Positions 38,749 through 53,300 of a stretch of 64,000 nucleotides of DNA are shown here, one piece after another. The DNA comes from Carallia brachiata (Eukaryota > Streptophyta > Magnoliopsida > Malpighiales > Rhizophoraceae): assembly GCA_021464245.1 (NCBI GenBank), contig JADCRB010000073.1, positions 1,054,001-1,118,000 of the forward strand, written 5' to 3'. Numbering within the stretch: the stretch's first letter is position 1; the number at the start of each line of letters is the position of its first letter. A model generated the notes under the pieces. That model was not told where the DNA came from and made no database searches. It saw nothing but the letters and a program-made list of their open reading frames with translations. The position numbers and the translations under genes were made by a program.

Positions 38749-39347
38749 GGGTTAATTTAAAAAAAAATCACTATTTTTGTATTTTTTAACAAATTTAACA
38801 CAATTTTTAAAAATTTATAAATCTAATATAACTTAATTATTTTCTAACAAATCTAGTACAACTTTTAAAAATTTACAAATCTATCATATTTAATTATTTT
38901 CTAAAAAATCTAATACGCTATCAGTTAAAAATAAGTAATTAAAAGTAACTAAATCTCTTAGTATACACATATGACACATTATATGTAAATCTAATAAAAA
39001 TCCCAAATATCATATGTGCATACTAAAAGATTTGATTTTTAATGACAGTGTGCTAGATTTTTAGAAAATAATTAATTAAAAGTAACTAAATCTTTAGTAT
39101 ACACATATGACACATCTATATGTAAATCTAGTACAATTTAAAACCCTCAAATATCATACGTGCATACTAGAAGATTCGATTATTTTTAACTGATAGTGTG
39201 CTAGATTTGTTAAAAAATAATTAAACTGTATTAAATTTATTAGTTTTTAAAGATCGTAGATCACGATCTATTAGAAAATAAATTTTTAAAAATTGTGCTA
39301 TATTTGTAAAAAATGGTAAATGTGGTGATATTTTTTTACATTAACCC
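38749..39347. mobile_element. 599-bp non-autonomous Mutator-type element with perfect 9-bp target duplication
   Basis: The element begins GGGTTAATTTAAAAAAAAAT and ends with the matching inverted sequence (on the minus strand GGGTTAATGTAAAAAAATAT). It is flanked by identical 9-bp repeats AAATAGTAA at 38740-38748 and 39348-39356. The inverted arms extend over most of the element and contain internal repeats such as CTAGTACAA and AGTATACACATATGACACAT (twice). No transposase is encoded. A 9-bp duplication with long arms is characteristic of Mutator-like elements; the exact family is not recognised. Confidence 0.75.
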
Positions 39348-39415
39348 AAATAGTAATAATGACAAGGATTCTATTGCATTAATATATAAAATGTTATCTA
39401 TACAGTATTCATATT

Positions 39416-39530
39416 GTAATAATCAGTATATTTTATTTAATCATAATTAAAAAATGTAAATTTTAAAAAATAAATATTTTTTTATTTTATATCTTATTAT
39501 TATGTTTACATAAAATATACTAATTATTAT
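39416..39530. repeat. AT-rich inverted repeat close to the ATRX promoter
   Basis: GTAATAATCAGTATATTTTA at 39416-39435 is mirrored by TAAAATATACTAATTATTAT at 39511-39530, with further matching inward. Probably a small decayed MITE; no target duplication defined. Confidence 0.45.
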
Positions 39531-39689
39531 AATATAATATAATATAAATATATATAAATAATTTTTTATATGTCTATAAATATTTACTGACAAAATCGAA
39601 ATTCGAATAAAACCTCAAATCCCTACGAAATTTCAAAATCACCCGAAATGTGTCCAAAAGCCAAATTGCCCCGCGGCCTAGCCAAAGCC

Positions 39690-41292
39690 TACTTGTTACA
39701 TATTATAATATTCATTCATTCACAATTTCATATAAATTAAAAATAAAACTCCATCATCGTCCAGCCAAAACGCAAAAGAAATCACTTCTCGAAAATTCGA
39801 TCTTTTCAATTTTGTTTTTTCCTCACAAATATGGAAAATTGCATCTTCTTTTCCCTCCTCTCCCCTTAAGCAAAACCTCTCATCAGTGGCGCCTCGGCGG
39901 CCGCGACTCTTCTTCGTGCTTCCGCCGTGAGTGTGAATTTTCTTTTCCGACACCCCAGAAATTTTCCGACACCATTGCGTATCTCTTACTTTACTTGTTT
40001 TTATGGGTTTCTTGGGTTTTTTTTTTTTGTTTCTTTTTAGTTTTTTTTATTCTTGATTGCAAGGCGATGTTGTCGCAAGATTGCTCTTTTTGTCTGTGGG
40101 TTTGATTGGGTCCGGTCGGTAAAGTGTTGCTGACTATGTAAGGGCTTTATGTCTTCTTTCTATTCGTTACTTTTGTTTTTCTTGAATTTGAAGTGGGCAT
40201 GTTCTGTCGGAAATGAGGAATTATGGGAAAATGTCGGATTAGGGTTTAGGTTTTTTTTTTTTTTTTGAGAGTTCTTGAAAGGGAATTTTGAGGAATTCTT
40301 CATTCTTGGATATTGGGACTCAAAGATTTCTCTCCCTTTTGTTTTAAGGTTTAATTGGGCTTGAATTTTTAGCGTTGGTGATTATATTTATGCGCTATTT
40401 GGATGTGGGATGGTGGGGTTTTTGGGCAGAGATGGGGATTTGCAGAAAGTTTGGGGGTTTGTAGGAAGTTCTGATAATGAATTCTAAGAAAAGTTTCATT
40501 CTTGGATCTTGGGTGAATGCCATTTAATTTTGGAACTCAAATTTATTGTTAAATGGGTTTTTTGCATGATAGTAATATTTTTAGTTTATTTATCTGGTCT
40601 GTTTGTATGATATGTAAATCTCAATGAAAGCGATTATCAGGAAATGCGTATGGCCTTGGTTGGAGAGGCAGAGATGGAGGTTTAGGTGGAGAGAGATTGC
40701 AGGTTTGCATATTGATTGCAATTTAAAGTCAGTTCACGAGGTGCAGGGGACAGGATGACAGAATTTGATTGTTTTTTCTTAGTGTTCTTTTTATGTTTTA
40801 TTATGTTGCTCCATTTTTAGGATTTGCTTAAACTAGGTCTGATCTGTCTAGGCATACATAACTGTAAACTGTAAATGGGTAGTTTAGAAGAACAAAATTT
40901 ATCCATCTTTAATTATTATGTAGTTTTTTTTTGTAGGATTGGACATGCTTATTTAATTAGTGGGAAGGTGATGGCATTTTGGGAACCAATCAGATCACGA
41001 TGTTTTGGCAGGGATGAGTTGATTGGTGGTGCAATTTGTGAAAGCATGGTAGATTTGGGTCATGATACTCCTATAAGAGATATTTTAGTTATGTTAAGGC
41101 TATGGCTGGTAGAAGTCTCTGGGGAGATGGGATGCGATTTGTACTAATTTGGCATGTTATTTGCTTTGTTTTGCTTTCCCTTTTTTCTTGTTTGACTTTT
41201 CTGTTATATGCTGGCAAAGGATTTTAGTTTATAGAACTGTGATTTGTGGAGTTGCTGATGGAGTTAATTAATTTTTGTGGCTTCTTTTTCAG
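39690..41292 (+). promoter_or_regulatory. Probable ATRX 5' UTR exon and leader intron
   Basis: Upstream of the ATRX start codon, a CT-rich leader-like stretch ends in a good donor (GTGAGT at 39927). A pyrimidine tract with CAG acceptor ends at 41292, 36 bases before the ATG. A leader intron of about 1.37 kb is inferred. Open frames within it lack conserved motifs. Transcript data would be needed to fix the first base. Confidence 0.4.
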
Positions 41293-41328
41293 AAAGTTAC
41301 ATTTCTGTATTCTGTTCCTTGATTGAAG

Positions 41329-44300
41329 ATGGAAGAAAAACCTGAAATTGAAGATGCTGAGAGTGCTTCTGGTGATTCTTTTATCATTGACTCAGATGAC
41401 GATGAACCTTCTATATCTGGAGAAGATGATACAGTACATCATGAGGTAAGTCACTGAAAATGCTCTCCCTTCCTCCTTATTCATCTTAGAAGTTGCATCA
41501 TTTTATTGTAGACTAATTGATTGAGAGGTGCATACATTATGTTCAACCATGCCTAACCATATCACTAGACAAATATGGAAACATTGAATACCAATTTGCT
41601 TTTGGCTGACAAATCCTAGTTTGGAATACCTGACAAAAACAACAACTAAAAAGGTATGTCCAGGAGAGTGGGCATAGCATTTGGAACGAATATAAATATA
41701 CAATAGCATACATAAATAATGAATTTAAACCATGGTGCACCGAGGTGCCACTTTTTTGATGTTGCAATAAATCATATTATCTTTGCTTATATAAGGAATA
41801 GAAAAGAGTCAGTTTCAGGTTCTGTTACCAAGTTGGAGTATCCAATCCAAGAGTTCCTAGTAGGTGGGGAAGTGTCTAGAACGTAATATGAGTTTATTCA
41901 ACACTCAACTATGCTTAAACATCTGATTTGTTATGCATTTGTCTACTCTTATTACCATTGTGTAGGAACCTTTGACCGATCAAGAAATAGAAGAGCTGAT
42001 TGCTGAGTTCCTTGAAGTTGAGAGTAAGGTACCATAATTTTTTGCTTAAATTTAGCCTTTTGTTTCAGTTTTTTTCCCCCTTTTGAAACCCCACTCATGC
42101 TCTTTTAGGCTGCAGAGGCTCAAGAAGCCCTCGAAAAGGAGTCTCTTGCCAAAGTGGAGAGTGAAGTAAGGGAGGAGTTGGGACAAACTCTTACTGGTGA
42201 TGATGTTAGTTTTGCTGCTGTTGTTTCTCCTCTCTATACCCCTCCCTGTTGAACCCATGCATATTACTTATACATTTTTCTCACTGTCTATTAATAGTTG
42301 GAGGCAGCTGTCAAGGATGAGATGGCTAATTTCAGGGAAGAGTGGGAAGGTGTTCTTGATGAGCTCGAGACTGAAAGTGCTCACTTGTTGGTCTGCCTCT
42401 TTTTCATTTTGAAGTAAAATATTTAGTTTCTTATTCATACTTAAATTGCTGTCTATATTTTGAGGTGATAATTATGGTCCTGGAAGACCTAAAATTTTAT
42501 TTTTGTTCTGCTTGCATTTTTAAACAGAAAACCTCCTTTTAACATAACATTGGTCCAACTTTATTCTGGGCTCCAATTTTTTTATGTTAATTTATCGGAA
42601 TTTCATTTTTTTCCTGTTTATTAGAATCTTAAACGTGTTTCTTTAATGTTTTGATAAGTTAATCTTAAACAGTTTTTTTATGAACACCATTGATCCGTGA
42701 ACTCATGGCAGTTCCTAACATTCACTTGTGCAGATTGCTTCTCTAGAATATGATAAGTTAATCTCTGCTCAATTGAATTTTCTTTCCTCTTATAATAATT
42801 TATGCGCAATGTTGCTTATATATTGTTTTCTTGTTGCGAATTTATCTGGGATTAGATGTGGTCTTTAGATGGACATCATATTTGCTGCTACATGTTGTCT
42901 TGCTTTTGGTAAAGCCCCGTTTGTTGTCATATTTGGTCATTTGTAATCTTTTTCAGGTGTTCTACTGTATGCTTAGATGTAAAAGGGGGCCTTTTGATAT
43001 GTATTAAACTTTTCCTTATGATGCTCTTTTTCCTTGTTTTTAGAAAATGATAAGCATTTTTACCTCATATATTGTTGCTTCTGGGGTCTTATTGTTGTGA
43101 ACATAATTTGAGCTATTTGCTGCTTTGTTATGCTATGATAGCTCCACATCTAACTTACTGTAAGAAGAATGGCTGTGTTGTTTCTTTTGCTGATTTTCTT
43201 TCACATGTTTTGCTCAACAGGAACAACTTGATGGGGCTGGAATTGAACTACCAAGCCTCTATAAATTGATAGAAAGTCAGGCTCAAAATTGTTGCTTGAC
43301 TGATGCTTGGAAAAGAAGGGCACATTGGGTAGGATCTCAGATTACCAGTGAAATTACTCAGTCAGTAGCGGATGCTGAAAAATATCTTCAAACTCATAGG
43401 CCTGTTAGAAGGTATGCTGTTCTCCCTTTTTGGCATGGGAAATTTTACTGGTTTTAAAATTTATTGATAATGATTTATGTTGTGGGTACAGACGACATGG
43501 TAAATTATTGGAGGAGGGTGCTAGTGGATTTTTGCAGAAAAAACTTACCAGTAATGGTAATAAGGAGGCTTTAGCAGAAAATGGAGATGTAGATTGGGCC
43601 TCTCTAAAGAGTCTGTTCTCAAGTAGTGCTTCTGAGGATGCCATTTCGTTTGGCAGCAAGCATTGGGCTTCTGTTTACTTGGCTAACACTCCGCAAGAAG
43701 CTGCAATGATGGGACTAAAATTTCCTGGGGTTAATGAGGTGGATTGGTTCTAAAATTTTCTATTGTACTTTATGATGATTCTGTTTTATATGTTTATGCC
43801 ACCCACTTTGTCTCAATGCCACGCTATTTGATATTGTACAGTTTGCTTTTGCATCTGGTAAATCTTAATTGTCACTAGCTGCTGGAAAAATGTTAATATG
43901 GTTGGCTCCGTGCTTTGAATTTTGTGATGTGTATTCTCCATGTTGACTGGTTTGAAACGTGGCTGGAACTTTAGCTTCTTGTCCTAATAGGTTGGGTTTG
44001 GCATGCCATATATCTATTTGTTTGATGGATAGTGCACATGAAGTTTAGGAATTATGTAAGGGATGAATCTGTCAATTATTGTTGTCAAATTTTGCCAATC
44101 TCTGCATGACAGAATATCAATTCCCCTTACATTCCAATTTCCCTTGCATTTAATGGAAAGTTGCAGCTTTCTTCAATTAGTAATGGACACGAGACAATAA
44201 TTTCTTCAATATATTCGCTGATCATTGCTGTTGTCTTTGTTGTATTTTCTATACTGCTGCTTGACTAAATAGCATCTTCAGTTGTCAGAAACATGCTGCA

Positions 44301-47300
44301 ACCTGTTTCTTTGCATTTCTTTTCTGATTTTTCAGAATTGTTTTTGTCAGATTGAAGAGATTGAAGACATTGAGGGCAATCCCAGTGATCCATTTGTTGC
44401 AGATGCCATAGCAAATGAAAAGGAACTAGTTACTTCTGAGGAACAGAAAAAAAATTACAGAAAGGTTTGGAGAAATTGTTGTGTCGTTTTTCTGATCATG
44501 TGCAATCTTCAGATGCTTGATGTGATTCCCCCTAATCGGTGGTGTTATTGATAGTTATGTTATTTAATATTTGAATTTTGATATCTTCTATATTTTAGTA
44601 GGAATAATTCCCGGGGTAATATTAAGGAAATCACATTAATACTTCGAAAATATCAGCTAGTCACAGCTTCCATTGTTTAGTGTTTCATGACATGTTGAGC
44701 CTTTTCTAATGGCAGTTTAAAGGTCTGCTTTTAATTTTTTTTTCCCTGATGTCTGGGTCCACGAGCATGTTTTCTGTTTACATCTTAGTCTCATATCTAG
44801 GCAATCACAGGCAGACTTTTTGACCATCCTGATCTGGTGGTCACTCTTGTAAACTTCCAAGTAAATATTCTTTCAATAAGATGCTTGTCACTAGGTACCA
44901 ACTACCAAGGCCGTTCTTGTTAGGAAGTCATTGCCTGGTTGAATTTTTATGATGCTGCATTATTTTTATATTTTTCAGCAAATGGTTTAGATGAATCGTT
45001 CTTTTTTTTTTTGCTTTTATTTATATGGTGGTTCAAAGGCTGTTCATATCTGTTTGCAAGTGTTTGTCTGTTTTCTAGAATGTTTGTGACCAATTATCGA
45101 ACTATTTCTTTGCCGCTTGGTTCTTGTCTTGTTGGAAGGTCAAGGAGGAAGATGATGCAAAAATTGATCACAAGCTTCAACTTCATTTAAAACAGAGACG
45201 ACGCCAAAGGCGATGTAAACAGGTGCAAATTTAGTGCGCTTTGTTTTCATTGTTTAATTTGGTTATTACTCTCGCATATACGTTTTTTTTTTTTCCCTTT
45301 GTTTTACCAAATTCTGGAATTCTTGGACGAATGTCAGAATAGTGGGTGACAATTAATTTGTCGCTTACAGTTGCTGGGGATCTTGTTTGTTGTTTTAGTT
45401 ATTTGTTATTACTCTTCAATGAGTAATTGTTAAAGCAATTTTATTGGTAATATGAGCCCTGAAAACTTGTAGGCATGTTTTGAACTCGTTTGTTTCCCAT
45501 GAGGTCTTTCCATTGTGCTGATAACTCTCCAGGACTATGCTATTCTTGCTAAGAACATATTATAAACAGCATACAAGCACCACATGTTACAAGGCAAAAT
45601 GGGTTAGGTTCTACCTGTTTGTAAGTGTTGTTCCTGTGTAAAACATTTTCCAAGTTTGTGTGGGGACAATTTCATAAATTTGTGCATATTTTGAAAATTG
45701 AAGTATCATTATTGGCAAAAAGCACAGTTAGACCTGACTTTATAAAAACATTCTAGTGAGTCCCAAACTTTTATTACATGCATTTGGCTTTGTGTACTCT
45801 ATTTTCACAAAAATTGAGTCCAACTCATTACCCAATTAAACATCCTGCTAATGCAATCTTTGGAGTGAAGGTGGTGTTTAGAGAATTAATCTAAAAGCTC
45901 ATGCAAAGCATGATGATGGAAAATAGGAAATTAGCTGATATAGAATGTTAATTTTTAGAATAGTTGATTGATCAATAACTTTGGTCCACAGGCAGTATTA
46001 CTAGGGTGTTTTATTACACTATAGTCACGTGACTGATTAGGTTACAAATTAGACTGGAATGTTTACAAAAATAAAGGCACAAGGGCTCAATTGAGCACGA
46101 TTAAAGTTTGGCACTCGTGAACAATTTTTGGCAAGTTTGTGAGCCAAATATGCTTTTGCCTACTTTTATTGTGGTTTATCTTTGTTGATTCTTTTTTTCT
46201 TCCTGTTATGGATTCATTCAGAAAGAATTGAGCTTGGTCGATTCAACAATTGAAAGCAATGTAGATGATGTGCTTGATAAAAGTGAGAGAACTCATGATG
46301 ATGAGGTTGGTTGCCAAAATTTGAAGCAGGAAATGGCTGACGGTTATGAAAATTGTAACAACATAAATGAGGAAGAGGCAAAGAGCAATGGCAATGTAGC
46401 ATTTTTGGAGTCTCCATTACCTGATACCAATGTACCCGAAAGGTCCAAGCGTCCAAATGAGAGTCCGGAGCCAAATATAGATGGCAAGAAGGCTCGAACT
46501 ATTGTTATAGATAGCGATGAAGAAACTGATGATGTGAGGGACAAATCACTATCGAATGGCATTGCAGTAGAGGACCAATCAACTGTGGAGGAAGTCAATA
46601 GAGATCCTAGTGCTAGTTGCCATCTTTCAGAGGGTTTGAATGAGAAATTCCACTGTACTTCCTGTGGTAAATTTGTTACAAATGTGCACACACATCCATT
46701 TCTGGAAGTGATTATTTGCCAGGACTGCAAATGCTTACTTGAGGAAAAGATGCGTGTGAAGGTATGGAATCTGATAATAGTTATGTGTTACTAGCTAGGT
46801 TTGTTTCGTGCAGTTGAATGCTTCTTTAAGTCTGAAATGTTATATTCATGACGTATGTTATCTAGGATAACAGATGGATTCAATGTATATATATATATTT
46901 TTTGTGTCGGGAGTTGCTTTGTTCATAATAAGCATTTTTAATCCTTGGAGCTTTTTGCTATGTTTTCTCTTCACTAACAAGGGACACCAAAGTTTGATTA
47001 TCCCCTTGTCCATATCCATTTTGAATTTTTGTTATTTGCTCACCATTAGCATTTGGTACCTTCACAAGCATTCCAATCTGCCATTAATTGCTTGCTTATT
47101 TTTGTAAATGGCGAGATCACTGTTTTGATGATATATTTTTTGAAATTGGTGTATGAGAATTTGCCGAGATTGAAGTATGGGTTGATGTGACTGGTCTTTT
47201 TGTAGTTGTTCTTGAGATTCAATATTGGAGATTTTGTTGAATGTATCAGTTTTTGCAGGATCCAGGCGGTACTGGATGCTATTGTGTTTGGTGCGGACAA

Positions 47301-50300
47301 AGCAGTGATTTGGTAAGCTGTAGGTCATGTGACACATTATTCTGTACCACCTGTATAAAGAGGAATATTGGTGAAGAATGCTTGTCTTTGATCCAAACTT
47401 CTGGGTGGCAATGTTGCCATTGTTGTCCAAATCTGCTACAAAGACTAACACTGGAATTGGAGAAGGCCATGGGATCTGGAGATCTAACGGGTACAAGCTC
47501 TGATAGTGATTCGGGGAACTCAGATTCTGGTGTCAATGATGCAATCAGGTATATGTTTCTTTTTCTTGCTTGAGGAATTGAGATCTGTAAGTGTATTTTT
47601 TTATTGCTTTCCTTTTATATGATTTCATCAGATGTCAGTAGAATTTCCTCCTCATTTCATTTTTATTGTTGTTATTTACAAGGTAAATTTTCTGTTCTGT
47701 AGCCTTTTTTGATTGATTAAGTGGTTCGTTCCTTGGTGATAATTCTCAAATTTCCATATATTTTTACCAGCTTTAAGAGAAAGAAGAAAAAGAAGATCCG
47801 GCGGATAATTGATGATGCTGAATTAGGAGAGGAGACCAGAAGAAAAATTGCAATTGAAAAGGTGCCTTGAGTTTGAAATTGAATGCTTTATTTAGTCAAC
47901 TGTGGTATGCCATTGCCAAATTGACTCTTATATTTCTATTTTATGCAGGAACGACAAGAACGCCTGAAGTCCCTACAAGTTCACTTGTCTGACAAATCTA
48001 GGATGATGACCTCTGCAAGCTCCAATGGGAATTTACCTGAAGGTGCTACAGTTGAAGTGCTTGGTGATACCACAACAGGTTATATAGTGAATGTTGTGAG
48101 GGAGAAAGGTGAAGAAGCTGTGAGGATTGCCCCAAGCATATCATCTAAACTAAAAGCCCATCAGGTACTTTAGTTTGAATGTAATATCATTCTGCTTTGT
48201 GTAACCCCCCGTCTTTACGTTTCTTGATGACTGAACTAGCTGAGCTTAGCTTTTCCTTAATGTCCAGAGTTGGCATTTTATTCCAACTACTTGGTTGTTT
48301 ATTACCCCGTGAAAAATCATCATATTTGTCTTTGGTTTGAATGAATTATTAATGACCAAGTCTTGCAAGTGAGGGCTTGGTTTATATTTATAGTTAAAAC
48401 CGGTTTTTGTATTGATGTTATGTTTATCAGAATGTTATCGTCATGACTTTGATAATAATTTGATTTATTGTTTCAGCTGGCTGGAATAAGGTTTTTGTGG
48501 GAAAATATAATACAGTCAATTGGAAAAGTGAAGTCGGGAGACAGAGGCCTAGGTTGCATTTTAGCTCATACAATGGGCCTTGGTAAAACTTTTCAGGTAT
48601 TGATTTGGTTTATTTGGACAAAGAGGAATGAATGTTTTTTAGATCTATTTTTACTTTTCCCTGGTCCTCGGGATATTTTTTTTTTCCGAAAATCTTTTCC
48701 CAATGATTTTCATGTAGGCTTCAGCTTTTTTGTTTAATGATTTGGTTTATTTGCACAATACATGCTAGTCTATGTGAGCATCATTTTGTATGATGTTAGT
48801 TATATGTTCGTATGAAGTCTATCAATATGTTTTTTAGATTTACCTGTTTCATCTGGTGATGGATTCTTGATAGATTTCTTTGCTCTGTTGTGCGTGATAA
48901 AACGTTGTTGGGTCTTTGCATTAGAATGTAGAACTTTTCTCGTTTGCCCTTGTCTTCTGTTATCCGTCTTATATGCTACAAAATACCAGGTTTCACGATC
49001 CTGGTTTCTCATGTTAGTTGTTGCCTTACCGCTTTCAAAATCAGCTACTTGACATTTTTTAGGGCTGTTGGATTGCTGTCACCACTGGTATTGGAAAACT
49101 TGCCCTAGCGTCTAGAATATTTAAGCTCTATCACTTGCCTATGGCTGGCATGAAGTGTAATCAAAGGCGCGCCTAAGGCGCGCTTAAGGCGCAAGGCGCT
49201 AGGCGCCAAGGCCTTGGGGCTTTTTTGCCCCAAGGCGAGGCGACTTGCGCTAGGCGCTCCCAAGTCGCGCTTTAGCGCTCTTTTTCCAGAAGCGATAGGC
49301 GCAAGAAAGGCGCGCCTGAGACAAGTCCAACAGGTTTTGCATTTTTTTTTCTTTTTTTTGTTTTGATAAAACAAGATTCCTACTTCAAAACAAACACAGA
49401 GACACAAAGTAGAAGTGTCCCACCTCAAAACAAACACTGATCAAAGGTAGCCTTTTTTTTTTGTCTCTTTCTTCTCTACACTTGTTCCTAAAACCTTGGC
49501 CATTGTCTCTCCTTCTTTCTTACCCCCCTTTTTTGTTTTTATTTTACTATTCCCATATTTTTTCAGGGATATCAATATTTTTTGTCCTAAACTTTTAAGT
49601 TTTTTTACGTTTGAATCTTAAACCTTTTTGACATTTCATTTGAGTCCTAAATCTTTTGATTTCATACTTTATCAGTCCTTTAAGTTACAAAAAGTGGTCA
49701 ATCAATTAATAAATGAGTTTAATTTAATAAAAATCATTTAAAAAAGGTTAAATACATGAATTAAATATTTTTTTCATCAACAAAATTTACACATTAAATA
49801 GGTAACATGCATATTTTTGATAGAAAAGACATTCAATTCATATATGTAATCTTTTTTTAAATAATTTTTTGTAAAGTTAAAATTATTTTTTAATAGATTA
49901 ATCACTTTTGGTAAACAGAAGAACTGATTTGGTAGAAAATCAAAAAGTTTAGGACTCAAATGAAATGTCAAAAAGATTTAGAACTCAAACGTAAAAAAAC
50001 TTAAAGGTTTAACACTAAAAATATTGATATCCCATTTTCCTATGATATCCCTATTTCATTCCTTTTCTTGACTGTAGCACTGTATTATATTAGTAGTATG
50101 ATTCAATGACTCAAAAGTGGATACTGGATGATGAGGATGATTCTTGTTTTAAGTTATACGTAGATGAAAGTAGAATTTTGTTGTTTTATTACTTATCATC
50201 CTTTTGATTTATCATATATTTATTGTAAATGAGATACATGAAATATTTTACTTTACTTTTTTGAATGTAATTGTTTATATAAATTCAATTAATTTCTTAT

Positions 50301-53300
50301 TAGATTTAGTTTTGCTTTTATATTCCTTTTGTAATTTATTATTTTTTAAAGTGCGCCTTGCTTCGCTCAGGCGCGCGCCTACGCCTTGCGCTTTGCGCCT
50401 AGGCTCCCAGAGCCCTTAGCGCCTTGGAGCGCCTAGCGCCTTTGAAAACACTGGGCATGACCAAAGGGTTTTACTTTTTATTTGTTTTTTTTTTTTTTGA
50501 TTGTTTTCTGCCTTTGCCTATGGTAATTATGTTTTAATTCTGCCCTTTTATACCCGTTGATTCCTTCATCTTTGTGGGCATTCTCTTAGTCCTGATTGTC
50601 TGTTTGGTTTTTGATTGAGTTGGGTCCTCGCCTAACAGTGATGAGTTTGAAGAACCAGTGTTTAGAGTAGCTATTTTTGTCTTGAGCTGAAACAAGGCTC
50701 TTCATAGCAATTTTTGTTTCTTTTCTTATCTTTTCTGCCATTTAGTAAGATGCTCAATTTTCTGTGGTGCATGAAATTTTTTCTTTGGGGTTCAATTATA
50801 TTTGTGTTTCTTTCAAAATCACAGGGTGCTCCTCCATCCTGAGCTAACAAAATGTATCTGCAGGTCATAGCTTTCTTGTACGCTGCTATGAGAAGCGTGG
50901 ACTTAGGATTAAAAACTGCACTTATTGTCACCCCAGTGAACGTCCTTCACAATTGGCGGCAGGAATTTTTGAAGTGGAGGCCTTCGGAATTAAAGCCACT
51001 CCGTGTGTTCATGCTGGAAGATGTGTCAAGGTATGTATCTTTGTTCTTTTCCCTCCTTATTTGTGGGTATAATGTAAGAAGAGATGTGATTTACTCTTGT
51101 GGAAATAATTTTGGTGCTTTTTCCTTTTTTGAGGCAAATAAATGGCACTTGACGCATGTGAGAATCTTTTCCATTATGCCCTAAAAGATTTTCATATTAA
51201 TACAAAAATTAACTGAGATGGATGCTACATTGTCCAAACATCAAATGAATATTCCTTTGTGGGGATTATGTGAATTTTAATGTTCTTGCCACTTTGTATC
51301 TTTAGTTTATGAGATGATAAAATGCAATGGCTTTTATCCGTCTCCAATAACTAGGGTCATTAGTTCAAAAGAAGAAAGGGATACCATGTGTTAGTTGCTT
51401 AAGATGTACTTGATGTGGTTGCCTATTGAAAAGTAAATGTGAAAAGCAATAAAGTGTTCTACTCAGCACTAAGATTTTGCGCATATCTTTACCTGCAAGA
51501 ATCAACCAGATCATCCAATTAGGTCCTTGACTTTTCTGAGTCGCAAAATTTTTCTGTACTTTGTACTTTTGGAAGTTGTCATGTTAAGATGATGATTAGC
51601 AATGACAACTGATTGTTATCTGTGGAAAATAAATGGCAATATGAGTGGCTAGGCTGAATAGTACAACTATTATTTTATCTCTTCCAAAATTTTTACTTTT
51701 TTGTTATTCTATAGTATTTCAAGGAATTTTTACCGCTTAAAAGAAGATGGAGGAAATTTCTAAGCCTCCCCCCTCTCTGTCTCTCTCTCCATCTTTAAAG
51801 ATTTAATTGCCTTCCTGGTTTTGAGTTTTGAGTTAGCTTTGTGTTCCATGGTATTAGGGAGAGGAGAGCAGACTTGCTTCGAAAATGGAGAGCTAAAGGT
51901 GGTGTATTCTTGATTGGCTACACTGCTTTTAGAAACTTATCGTTTGGAAAGCATGTAAAGGATAAATACGTGGCTAGAGAAATTTGTTGTGCCCTGCAGG
52001 TAACTCTCATGACTTTTCATAACATACGCACCATTCTGTTACTGATGCTTTAGTGAAGTTTTATTACCTTTTTCTTTTCATGAAAAAAGAAAGAGAAAAA
52101 ATTGGGTTACTGCAAAGGTAATCTGAGAGGTTGTGCTACTTTGCATCTCTTTAGAGCCAAACTTGTCATTTGTAGTCACATGAAGCTTAAGTGTAACTAT
52201 AATTAACAGAATTTGCCTTCCAATTGTCAGGATGGGCCTGATATACTTGTTTGTGATGAAGCTCATATGATAAAGAACACCAGGGCCGATACAACACAAG
52301 CATTGAAGCTAGTCAAATGCCAGAGGAGGATTGCATTAACTGGATCACCTCTACAGAACAATTTAATGGAGTATTATTGTGTAAGTTTATAGAGCAAAAG
52401 GAATGGTTCTGATTTAGTGTTACAGTTTTTATTCCTCAGGGTTCTATTCATTTTAATGATTGCTATGTGTTTTACGTTCAAAATAGATGGTTGATTTTGT
52501 TAGAGAAGGTTTTCTGGGCAGCAGCCATGAGTTTAGAAACCGGCAAGTCTTCTTCTGCCGCATTATTTTGTTGCCATATTCTTTGTTCTTGTTCAACTGA
52601 ATCTGAACAATGTTTTCTTATGTGTGTAGCTTTCAAAACCCTATAGAGAATGGACAACATACTAATTCAACTGCCGATGACGTTAAAATTATGAACCAAA
52701 GGTCTCATATCCTTTACGAGCAATTAAAGGGGTTTGTCCAAAGAATGGACATGAGTGTAGTGAAGAAGGACCTTCCACCTAAAACTGTCTTTGTGGTAGC
52801 TGTAAAGCTCTCTTTGCTACAGAGGAAGTTATATAAGAGATTCTTAGACGTGCATGGATTCACAAATGATAAGGTTTCAAGTGAAAAGATGATGAGAAAG
52901 AGCTTTTTTGCTGGATACCAGGCATTGGCTCAGGTGCGTTGTTAGTTATTCCATTTGTCGTCTTCTTGAAGATCAGTTATTTACCATGGAGGAATGAAAA
53001 GAAATCACCATGTTTGCTTGGCAGTGCCATGTTCCGTCTTCCATATTTGTCATGCCAAATATTTGGCATTTTTTTGAATCCTTGGAAATTTCTTTCTCAC
53101 ATATCTTGTTTTTAAAATGATAGCATCTGTGGGTTATCCATAGTATTTTCCTCAAGTGGTGAAGTTACAAGGTAGCTGGTTTATTCGAGGCCAAATCTCA
53201 TTAATAGATTAAAAATCTCTGATTATGTTCTTTGGATATAAGTTTTCATTACCATTTTGGAATGTTTTTTTCCTCCTCAAGTATACATTTAAAACTCTGT

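Noticed and set aside
39650..40105. 151-codon frame upstream of ATRX
   Set aside because: It overlaps the probable leader exon and intron, and its sequence is low-complexity Phe/Leu-rich with no conserved motif.
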